Shown here: piece by piece, positions 1-5,287 of the stretch
Position numbering within the stretch: position 1 is the first letter of the stretch
Layout of the letters: each line of letters begins with the position of its first letter
Origin: Chitinophagales bacterium
Lineage (GTDB): Bacteria; Bacteroidota; Bacteroidia; Chitinophagales; Saprospiraceae
Direction: 5' to 3'
DNA length: 5,287 nt
Assembly: GCA_013298445.1 (NCBI GenBank)
Contig: JAAFHQ010000461.1
Location: 1 to 5,287, forward strand
Translations under genes and position numbers: made by a program
The notes under the pieces: generated by a model
Told to the model about the DNA's origin: nothing
Database searches by the model: none
The model's input: the letters and a program-made list of their open reading frames with translations, nothing else

Positions 1-387
1 ATCTATCCAGGGATTGGAGGTGCCCATGGAGCAGCTAAATTGCTGGGTTCTGGCCTTTATTATGAAATTAAGTCCATTGGGCGTTTGTTCGAACCTCATA
101 TACAAAAGAAATATACCTCCTCTTACGGTAGGTCACTTGAGGTCACCTTAGAAAATTTAGGTTGGCCTGTTCAGTTGATCGAAATACAAACCAAAGAAGG
201 GAGCATAAAATGGGAAGCTGAAAGCAATACCTATCTACCAGCACTTTCACTCCTTACGCTGAAAGGTGAATACAAGGAAGACGAAGCTTATACAGCCAAA
301 TTGACCTTTTTGGATTCGTTAAATCGCCAACACCACTATTTGCTTAAAGGGTTTAACCATGAGGTACAAGTAGAGCGGGTTAAATAA
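1..387 (+). CDS. C-terminal part of an unrecognised protein (5' end outside window)
   Basis: The frame is open from the first base of the window to a TAA at 385-387 and gives 128 residues with no start codon that can be trusted, so this is the tail of a longer gene. I do not recognise the family. The visible part begins with a small-residue-rich stretch (YPGIGGAHGAAKLLGSG). It continues with alternating hydrophobic/polar segments that look like beta strands (for example SLEVTLENLG, LSLLTLKGEY and AYTAKLTFLD) and ends in a charged tail, ERVK. No transmembrane segment, T9SS sorting tail or catalytic motif is evident. A beta-sandwich C-terminal domain is a plausible inference only. The gene converges on uvrC: the two stop codons are about 20 bp apart and share the hairpin between them. 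TTG at 40 is an in-frame codon that some callers would take as a start, but the open frame upstream argues against it. Confidence 0.7.
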   Translation: MYPGIGGAHGAAKLLGSGLYYEIKSIGRLFEPHIQKKYTSSYGRSLEVTLENLGWPVQLIEIQTKEGSIKWEAESNTYLPALSLLTLKGEYKEDEAYTAKLTFLDSLNRQHHYLLKGFNHEVQVERVK

Positions 388-426
388 AAATTGATAAGGA
401 GAGGGCTCACTCCCCCTCCTTATCAA
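381..426 (-). terminator. Intrinsic terminator of uvrC, overlapping its 3' coding end
   Basis: On the minus strand the sequence forms a long hairpin followed by a U-rich run. Arm 426-416 (TTGATAAGGAG) pairs perfectly with 401-391. A G.U wobble (415/402) and three more G-C pairs (414-412 with 403-405) extend it to 15 continuous pairs around a 6-nt loop (411-406). The stem is followed directly by TTTTTATTTA (390-381), the expected U-tract. The uvrC stop codon (409-407) lies in the loop, so the 5' arm encodes the last residues of UvrC. In the plus-strand transcript the wobble becomes an A-C mismatch and the downstream run is AAAATACG, so the hairpin should terminate the upstream plus-strand gene poorly by the intrinsic mechanism. 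The structure was derived by eye; folding energy was not computed. Confidence 0.85.
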
Positions 427-2215
427 AATACGCCTTCACCACCTTCGCCTTGGCCATACCCAACACCTCTATCAACTCCGAAGCCAGGGCTTCCCGCACT
501 TTTCTTACCGACCCAAAATGCGTCAGCAGCTTTTGCGCCGTCTTTTCCCCAATGCCTGGAATATTGTTCAATTCGGTATCGATGAAATTTTTGGAGCGCT
601 GATCCCGGTGAAACGTAATCGCAAAACGGTGCGCCTCATTGCGGGCCTGTTGGATCAGTTTGAGCGATTCAGATTTTTTGTTGATGTACAAGGGCACTGA
701 ATCTCCGGGGAAAAAGATTTCTTCCAGCCTTTTGGCAATGCCTACGATGGTCATTCTCCCCGCCAAACCCAATTCATTGATGCTTTCCATTGCCGCGCTT
801 AGTTGTCCCTTGCCACCGTCGATGAGGACCAATTGGGGCAAAGGCTGGTTTTCGTCCAAAAGTCTACGATAGCGGCGATACACCACTTCTTTCATGGTGT
901 CAAAATCGTTAGGGCCGATCACGGTTTTGACCTTAAAATGGCGGTAATCCTGCTTGGAAGGTTTAGCGTTTTTGAACACCACGCAGGAAGAAACCGGGTT
1001 CGTACCCTGAATGTTCGAGTTGTCAAAACACTCGATGTGCATGGGCAAGTCGTTCATTTGCAAGTCGGCCTTCAGGGTGCGCAGGATGCGTTCGGCGGGC
1101 GTTTGGCGTTTGGTTTTGCTGGCCTCATCGCGCTTTTTCTGGGCGCGGTAATATTGTACGTTTTTGAGGGAAAGCTCCAGAAGCTTGCGTTTTTCACCAA
1201 TTTTGGGTACCGTTACCAGCAGGTTTTTATCGGTAACAGGGACCTCAAAGGGCAGTACCAGTTCGGGTGCGAGGCTGTTGAAACGCTCGCGAATTAGCGG
1301 GATGGCGTAGGCCAACAAATCGGCTTCTTCCTCTTCCATATTTACGACCAGCTCCTGCATATGGGTATGAATGATCACACCATTGACTACCCGCAGGTAA
1401 TTGACGTAGGCCTCTTTTTCATCGCTGGCAATTGAAAATACATCCACATCCCGGATGCTGGAACTTACCACCGTGCTTTTCGCCTGATAGTCTTCAAAAG
1501 CGGTCAATTTCTCCTTGATGGCCTGGGCTTTTTCAAACTCCATTCGCTCCGCGTATTGGTGCATCAAACCCTTGAAGTGTTGAATCACTGCGCCAAAATT
1601 CCCTTTGAGGATGTTTTTGATTTGTTCAATTTTGGCATTGTAGCCAGCCTCATCCTCGTGGCCTTCGCATGGCCCTTGGCAGTTTTTGATGTGGTATTCC
1701 AGGCACACCTTGAACTTGCCGGCGGCAATGTTCTCGGGGGCTAAATTGAGTTGGCAGGTACGCAAGGGAAAGAGCTGACGCAACAAATCCCAAATGATCT
1801 GTACCCGCCCTTTGGAGGTGTAAGGCCCAAAATAAGTAGAGCCATCCCGAATGACCCGGCGGGTAAAAAATACCCGAGGGAAATGTTCTTTTTTGATACA
1901 AATGTAGGTGTAGGACTTGTCGTCCTTGAGCATCACATTGTAGCGGGGCTGGTATTCTTTAATCAGGGAGCTTTCGAGCAGGAGCGCATCGGTTTCGGTT
2001 TCGACAATGGTAAATTCGATGCGGCTGGCATTTTTGACCATCAGGCGGGTGCGGAAGAGGCGATCCTTTCGTTCTCCAAAATAACTCGACAGGCGGTTTT
2101 TCAGGTTTTTGGCCTTGCCCACGTACAAAATGGTGTCTTCATCGTTGATGAAGCGATAAACCCCGGGATCTTTGGGGACGGTATCGGAGATTTTTTTGAA
2201 GTCTTCAGTCGTCAT
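407..2215 (-). CDS. uvrC: UvrABC excinuclease subunit C
   Basis: UvrC is the nuclease of bacterial nucleotide excision repair. Recruited by UvrB at a lesion, it cuts the damaged strand on both the 3' and 5' sides. The 602-residue product has the full architecture. A GIY-YIG nuclease domain lies at about 14-95 (GVY 18-20, YVG 31-33, Arg41, and catalytic-type Glu81 in ALLLESSLIKEYQPRYN). Four cysteines at 154, 171, 179 and 183 match the Fe-S cluster ligands known in this family. A UVR (UvrB-binding) helix pair spans about 209-243. The RNase-H-like endonuclease domain carries Asp398 (FDNSN), Asp466 (LIDGGKGQ) and His536. A C-terminal helix-hairpin-helix region follows at about 548-600 (NIPGIGEKTAQKLL). 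Length and motifs are normal and nothing is broken. The ATG at 2215 was chosen because the GIY-YIG domain begins about 14 residues later and the ATG overlaps the upstream stop codon. The in-frame extension to 2302 is Cys-rich and lies over the amidase tail. There is no Shine-Dalgarno sequence, as is usual in Bacteroidota. Confidence 0.98.
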   Translation of the reverse strand: MTTEDFKKISDTVPKDPGVYRFINDEDTILYVGKAKNLKNRLSSYFGERKDRLFRTRLMVKNASRIEFTIVETETDALLLESSLIKEYQPRYNVMLKDDKSYTYICIKKEHFPRVFFTRRVIRDGSTYFGPYTSKGRVQIIWDLLRQLFPLRTCQLNLAPENIAAGKFKVCLEYHIKNCQGPCEGHEDEAGYNAKIEQIKNILKGNFGAVIQHFKGLMHQYAERMEFEKAQAIKEKLTAFEDYQAKSTVVSSSIRDVDVFSIASDEKEAYVNYLRVVNGVIIHTHMQELVVNMEEEEADLLAYAIPLIRERFNSLAPELVLPFEVPVTDKNLLVTVPKIGEKRKLLELSLKNVQYYRAQKKRDEASKTKRQTPAERILRTLKADLQMNDLPMHIECFDNSNIQGTNPVSSCVVFKNAKPSKQDYRHFKVKTVIGPNDFDTMKEVVYRRYRRLLDENQPLPQLVLIDGGKGQLSAAMESINELGLAGRMTIVGIAKRLEEIFFPGDSVPLYINKKSESLKLIQQARNEAHRFAITFHRDQRSKNFIDTELNNIPGIGEKTAQKLLTHFGSVRKVREALASELIEVLGMAKAKVVKAYFDKEGE

Positions 2216-2217
2216 TA
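2213..2217 (-). other. TAATG stop/start overlap between the amidase gene and uvrC
   Basis: Read on the minus strand, positions 2217-2213 are TAATG: the amidase stop TAA (2217-2215) and the uvrC ATG (2215-2213) share one base. This arrangement typically supports translational coupling by terminating ribosomes. No purine-rich ribosome-binding site is visible just upstream, where the sequence is T-rich amidase coding. It supports both the uvrC start choice and co-transcription of the two genes. Confidence 0.85.
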
Positions 2218-3597
2218 TTGCAATACAATTTGGCGGGCACTGATTCGATTTTGCGCATCGAGCACTCGTACAACATAGGCACCCCGCGGCAGGTTCCCAC
2301 AATTGACCTGTAAAGTGTTGGCATCAAATTGTACTCCCCCCATGCGTTGCCCCATCAGGTTGTACAGCTCCAGTTGGGTGATGCGCAGACCATTGCTGAC
2401 TTGGAGGCGGAAGCTTTGCTGAGCTGGATTGGGGATGATGTTGATTTGATAATCCTCCGTTTTCGGATCATCAATGCCCACTGTAAAGTTACAAGCCTGG
2501 ATGTTGCTAACAATTTTGCTGCGCACATTCGCCAACTTGTTGTAAACATTGGTTCCGGGGCATTCGGTCGAACAACCGTCGCGGTGGCCACAGACGTGGT
2601 TCAGGTCCAGGGTGCTCCGGGCGTGAATGGATTTGGTCAAAGGGTCAATATTCGAGTTGCAACTTTTCCAGGCCAATACCGCGGCCAGGGTGTTCAACAT
2701 CGCGTCAGTAGGCTCCACGTCCTGAAAGTTGCCGAGCAGGCACACCCCCATGGTACCGGTATTGGTGGCACAAAAATGGGCGCCGATGACGTTGTTGCCA
2801 CCACCCCGACCTTCATACAATACACCATTTGGATCGATGAGGTAATTGTACGCTACATCGCAATACAAGCGGGTGTTGACGTGAAAATCCCAGATACTCA
2901 AGACCACCTGTGCCCAATTGCTGGAAGTATTCACCCCCGCAGAGTGGTGCACGACCAGGTGGGTAACGGCGGCATAACCTGGGGATGGACAAGCGCTTGG
3001 TGCTCCCCAGGTATTCCGTGCAACCATTTGAGGCAGGGGGCAGGGGCAGGAGCGCAATTCGGGTAACATCGGCCCGAACTGACCTGGTTTTGCATTCAGC
3101 GCAGCAGAACCTGAATTTTGAGGCAAAACTGGATTGAACAAGTTGATCTGGATGCCTGCTGGCAAGGCTTGGCCTGCGGGTTGTAGCACCCGGATTTGAA
3201 TGCATTTTACCCTGGCATCCAATTGTTTCATTTCGGTAGCCTGCACACTGGATTCTTCTTCCCCGTGCAGATCCACGGGCAATACTTTCCATTCACTCCA
3301 TTTGCTGCGTTTTTTTTCGCGGTATTCAAAGCTCAGGTTGGTGCCGCCACTGAGCGTTTTCGGCCAGTTGAGCGCCAGGGTGAAGAAGTTTTCTATTGGA
3401 TCGGCAAATTTGACCTTGAGGGGTTTGAGGGTGGAAATGCTTTGGGCGCTGCGTAGCGACGACTCCGCAGCCACAGTGCTTTGAACCTGTTCGGAGGTAA
3501 TCGTGATTTTTTTGCGGTTGGGGCTGGTTTCTTGCGCAGTGCTTAAAAATGGCATTGCACAAGCCAGTAGGAGGGAAAGGAGAACTGTTTTTTTCAT
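2215..3597 (-). CDS. Secreted PGRP-type N-acetylmuramoyl-L-alanine amidase with T9SS sorting domain
   Basis: Predicted zinc amidase that cuts the bond between MurNAc and L-Ala of peptidoglycan stem peptides, exported through the type IX system. The 460-residue protein starts with a signal peptide (MKKTVLLSLLLACAMPFLSTA, likely cleaved before Gln22). Residues about 57-156 form a beta-rich region with a WSEW motif (100-103), resembling the N-terminal domain of some bacterial PGRP-family amidases. The amidase/PGRP domain spans about 190-365. It has RNTWGA (194-199), VVHHSAG with zinc-ligand His217, DVAYNYLID with Tyr250, YEGRG (261-265), GHRD with His338, and STECPG with Thr344 and Cys346. These align with the His/Tyr/His/Lys-or-Thr/Cys set of T7 lysozyme and active PGRPs, so it should be catalytic rather than a mere sensor. 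Residues about 385-460 are a type A T9SS sorting domain (IIPNPAQQSF, LYNLMGQ, LPRGAYVVRV). Eleven cysteines between 184 and 369 suggest disulfides. It could serve wall remodelling or attack on other bacteria; the sequence does not decide. Confidence 0.93.
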   Translation of the reverse strand: MKKTVLLSLLLACAMPFLSTAQETSPNRKKITITSEQVQSTVAAESSLRSAQSISTLKPLKVKFADPIENFFTLALNWPKTLSGGTNLSFEYREKKRSKWSEWKVLPVDLHGEEESSVQATEMKQLDARVKCIQIRVLQPAGQALPAGIQINLFNPVLPQNSGSAALNAKPGQFGPMLPELRSCPCPLPQMVARNTWGAPSACPSPGYAAVTHLVVHHSAGVNTSSNWAQVVLSIWDFHVNTRLYCDVAYNYLIDPNGVLYEGRGGGNNVIGAHFCATNTGTMGVCLLGNFQDVEPTDAMLNTLAAVLAWKSCNSNIDPLTKSIHARSTLDLNHVCGHRDGCSTECPGTNVYNKLANVRSKIVSNIQACNFTVGIDDPKTEDYQINIIPNPAQQSFRLQVSNGLRITQLELYNLMGQRMGGVQFDANTLQVNCGNLPRGAYVVRVLDAQNRISARQIVLQ

Positions 3598-3628
3598 GGT
3601 TAGGCATATTAAAGGGACGAGAAAACTC

Positions 3629-3660
3629 CAAAGTTAAAACTCCCGCAAGTATTCTTTCAA
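3629..3660 (-). promoter_or_regulatory. Candidate Bacteroidota-type promoter for amidase-uvrC
   Basis: On the minus strand 3636-3629 reads TAACTTTG, an exact match to the TAnnTTTG -7 element described for Bacteroidota primary sigma factors. A TTG at 3660-3658 lies 21 nt upstream, within the spacing used by that promoter class. Transcription would start near 3620-3625 and leave a leader of roughly 25 nt before the ATG at 3597. The -7 element overlaps the stop codon of the channel gene and the -33 part lies in its coding end. This would allow amidase and uvrC to be transcribed without the channel gene. The match was found by eye and there is no experimental support. Confidence 0.4.
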
Positions 3661-4710
3661 TTTATTCAACTGCCTTTTGTCGCCCAAAACGATAAAGCTG
3701 GTATTGGGCAAAAGGGTGGCATCGGCAGAAGGATTGATGTGGTAATACCCGGTGGCATCCCGAAAACCAATGACGTTGGCACCGGTACTTGGCCGGATTT
3801 TTAAATCACTCAGGGTAAGGCCCCGACACCTGGCTGGGGCGGTTTCATAAGCCAATTCTTCAAACCCGATGTCCGAACTGTGCTCATTGGTGATGAAGGA
3901 GAAAAACTCTACTGCTCCCGGTTTGGACACCAGCGTAGCCATGTAAAAGCCACCAATTTGTTCGGGCATGACCACGTGGTTGGCACCTGCCAGCATCAGT
4001 TTTTTTTGCGACTTGGGGTCTTTGGCCCGACTGATGATGTCAAGCTGCGGATTGAGTTGTCGGGCCGTCAGTACGATGAATACGTTGTCGGAATCTTCGG
4101 GCAAGGCAGCAATTAAGGAGCGGGCTCTGGTTATTCCCGCTGCAACCAGGGCCTCATCATGCGTAGCATCGTCTTCTACATACAAAATATCCTGCGCGGA
4201 TCCCTGAATGGCTGCAATCCGCTCCGGGTTGATGTCAATGATCACAAAGGGGATCTTTTGCTGCAAAAAATGCTGGGTAATCTCCTTGCCGTATTTGCCA
4301 TATCCACAAACAATCACGTGGTTGGACAGTTGTTCAATAGAGTTTTTGACTTGATTCAAATGCATGGTTTTAAAAATTTCTCCTTGAATGACATAGTAAG
4401 AAATAACCGATAAAATGTAGGCAAAGACCCCAATATTGAATAGAATGTAGACAGAAACGAAAATTTTTCCGGTATCATCCAGTTTTTTTACCTCGGTGAA
4501 GCCAACCGTAGAGATGGTTATAACTGTTTGGTATAGGGCGTCAATGAATTCAAACTGCTCAAGCCACATAAACCCCGTAATCCCAATCAGCAGATCGATG
4601 ATAAAAATGGCAATGGCGAGGTTGAAATCAAGAATTGTCCCCGGAATTGGATTCAGCCTCCAGGGAATCCATTTTTGATTATTTTCAGCTGCACGATTCA
4701 AAAATGCCAT
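3634..4710 (-). CDS. Two-TM potassium channel with RCK (TrkA-N/TrkA-C) regulatory domains
   Basis: Predicted inner-membrane K+ channel subunit of the MthK-like layout: two membrane helices with a pore loop, then a cytoplasmic RCK module that senses nucleotide or ion ligands. In the 358-residue product TM1 is about 26-50, the pore helix and filter about 56-74, and TM2 about 83-107. The RCK-N Rossmann fold begins at 131 (HVIVCGYGKYGKE, glycines 136/138/141, then acidic Asp159 at the end of strand 2). It continues with the family-typical DDATHDEALVAAGI (180-193) and ISRAKD (226-231). A TrkA-C domain occupies about 270-358. The oddity is the filter: residues 68-72 are TVGFT, with Thr at the second glycine of canonical TVGYG/TVGFG, so ion selectivity cannot be assumed. 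The channel assembles as a tetramer in known relatives. The start at 4710 leaves a short polar N-terminus before TM1. It is the first gene of the minus-strand block, 36 bp ahead of the amidase. Confidence 0.92.
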   Translation of the reverse strand: MAFLNRAAENNQKWIPWRLNPIPGTILDFNLAIAIFIIDLLIGITGFMWLEQFEFIDALYQTVITISTVGFTEVKKLDDTGKIFVSVYILFNIGVFAYILSVISYYVIQGEIFKTMHLNQVKNSIEQLSNHVIVCGYGKYGKEITQHFLQQKIPFVIIDINPERIAAIQGSAQDILYVEDDATHDEALVAAGITRARSLIAALPEDSDNVFIVLTARQLNPQLDIISRAKDPKSQKKLMLAGANHVVMPEQIGGFYMATLVSKPGAVEFFSFITNEHSSDIGFEELAYETAPARCRGLTLSDLKIRPSTGANVIGFRDATGYYHINPSADATLLPNTSFIVLGDKRQLNKLKEYLREF

Positions 4711-4839
4711 GGATTCGTTTGGGTTAATACTCCAGTAATGTAAAAAAATGGCAGAATATTAGTGTCAAAAAGTTCGGGATTATTTTGTAGTCTTGAACAA
4801 ACTCTAAACATTCATTCACACCTGAGTAATACGACATCA
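4711..4839. promoter_or_regulatory. Divergent intergenic region between channel and amidohydrolase genes
   Basis: This 129 bp AT-rich stretch must hold the start regions of both flanking genes, which point away from each other. No exact TAnnTTTG element is present on either strand. The nearest is TTATTTTG at 4780-4787 (+), one base off and with no TTG at the right distance upstream. On the minus strand 4768-4763 reads TTGACA after a T-run, which could supply a -33 TTG for the channel gene, but no good -7 partner follows. No convincing operator palindrome or riboswitch-like fold was seen. Neither start has a Shine-Dalgarno sequence. Confidence 0.4.
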
Positions 4840-5287
4840 ATGAAGCATTTGTTTTACCTGTGTTTTTTTATAGCCTTACTGCCGCTGGTAGCAACGGCTC
4901 AGACCCAAACCATGGATTTCGAAAAATACGATCCACCATCATCCCTGGTTGTACCGGAGCACAAAATCACCCGCTCCAAATTCCCGTTCCTGGACGTGCA
5001 CAGTCACCACTGGAACATGGCTACTCAGGACCTGACTGTTCTGGTTCGTGAGATGGATTCGCTCAACATGGGCATATGTATGAACCTGAGTGGGCGGGGT
5101 GGGGCAGCCCTCAAGGCCATCACCGACAACGTCAAAAAGTACAACCTGGAGCACCGGATTGCGGTGTTTACCAACCTGAGTTTTAAAGGCATCGACGAGC
5201 CCGATTGGACCAGCAACGCCGTCAAACAAATTGAATTTGACGTTAAAAATGGCGCGAAAGGACTGAAGATTTTTAAAAGTTTGGGCC
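4840..5287 (+). CDS. Secreted amidohydrolase-like protein, N-terminal part (runs off window)
   Basis: ATG at 4840 opens a frame that stays open to the window end, giving 149 complete codons; the 3' part is missing. Residues 1-20 form a signal peptide (Lys/His start, hydrophobic core FYLCFFIALLPLV, ATA then Gln21), pointing to the periplasm or outside. Gln at 21, with no cysteine there, makes a lipoprotein unlikely. The mature part has FLDVHSHHW (50-58), whose His54-x-His56 matches the first metal-binding motif of the TIM-barrel amidohydrolase superfamily. It goes on with EMDSLNMGICMNLSG (71-85) and GAKGLKIFKSLG (138-149), features seen in the Amidohydro_2 (ACMSD-like) branch. The later metal-binding His and Asp residues would lie beyond the window, so substrate and activity cannot be told. 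No Shine-Dalgarno sequence precedes the start; the ATG is chosen because it directly begins the signal peptide. It is transcribed away from the channel gene. Confidence 0.85.
   Translation, partial: MKHLFYLCFFIALLPLVATAQTQTMDFEKYDPPSSLVVPEHKITRSKFPFLDVHSHHWNMATQDLTVLVREMDSLNMGICMNLSGRGGAALKAITDNVKKYNLEHRIAVFTNLSFKGIDEPDWTSNAVKQIEFDVKNGAKGLKIFKSLG

Noticed and set aside
803..1297. Plus-strand open frame opposite uvrC (164 codons); a similar one lies at 1751-2278
   Set aside because: Both are antisense shadows of uvrC with no start context or family motif.
2216..2302. In-frame 29-codon N-terminal extension of uvrC, starting at 2302
   Set aside because: The extra residues are Cys-rich, unlike any UvrC N-terminus, and overlap the conserved T9SS tail of the amidase in another frame. 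The ATG at 2215 fits the family start.
2329..3066. Long plus-strand open frame opposite the amidase gene (245 codons)
   Set aside because: It is antisense to a gene with clear domains, shows no recognisable motif, and is explained as a codon-bias shadow.
4763..4768. Minus-strand TTGACA resembling an E. coli sigma-70 -35 box
   Set aside because: No acceptable -10 box lies at 16-18 nt, and Bacteroidota use a different promoter consensus; only a possible -33 TTG remains.
4828..4836. TAATACGAC, identical to the first nine bases of the T7 phage promoter
   Set aside because: The match stops after nine bases, the rest of the T7 consensus is missing, and there is no phage context, so it is chance.
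4939..5229. Minus-strand open frame at the right edge
   Set aside because: It lies opposite the plus-strand amidohydrolase, which has a signal peptide and HxH motif; the minus-strand product has no such support.

Overview
The window reads as ordinary chromosomal DNA of a member of the Bacteroidota. The evidence is a Por-type (type IX secretion) C-terminal sorting domain on a secreted amidase, start codons without Shine-Dalgarno sequences, and a promoter-like string matching the Bacteroidota TTG / TAnnTTTG pattern. Moderate GC content and protein style would fit the Saprospiria/Chitinophagia side of the phylum, but that placement is an impression, not a demonstrated assignment.

Layout. Positions 1-387 (+) hold the C-terminal 128 residues of an unrecognised protein. 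It converges on a minus-strand block of three genes that is transcribed from about 4710 down to 407. The order is a two-TM potassium channel with a cytoplasmic RCK regulatory module (4710-3634), a secreted zinc-dependent peptidoglycan-recognition-type amidase with a T9SS tail (3597-2215), and the excinuclease subunit UvrC (2215-407). The amidase and uvrC share one base (TAATG). The channel and amidase genes are 36 bp apart, and a candidate promoter overlaps the channel stop codon. A strong hairpin with a U-tract closes the block and has the uvrC stop codon in its loop. A 129 bp divergent intergenic region (4711-4839) separates the block from a plus-strand gene at 4840 that runs off the window. 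That gene encodes a secreted amidohydrolase-like protein with an HxH metal motif.

The three minus-strand genes have no evident shared pathway (ion homeostasis, cell-wall cleavage, DNA repair). Their co-directionality and tight spacing suggest co-transcription, with a likely second promoter for amidase-uvrC. There is no tRNA, rRNA, CRISPR array, insertion sequence or phage signature, and I do not see a novel multi-gene system. The points most worth checking are the altered potassium selectivity filter (TVGFT), the uvrC terminator built into its own coding end, the internal promoter, and the Cys-rich T9SS-exported PGRP amidase.
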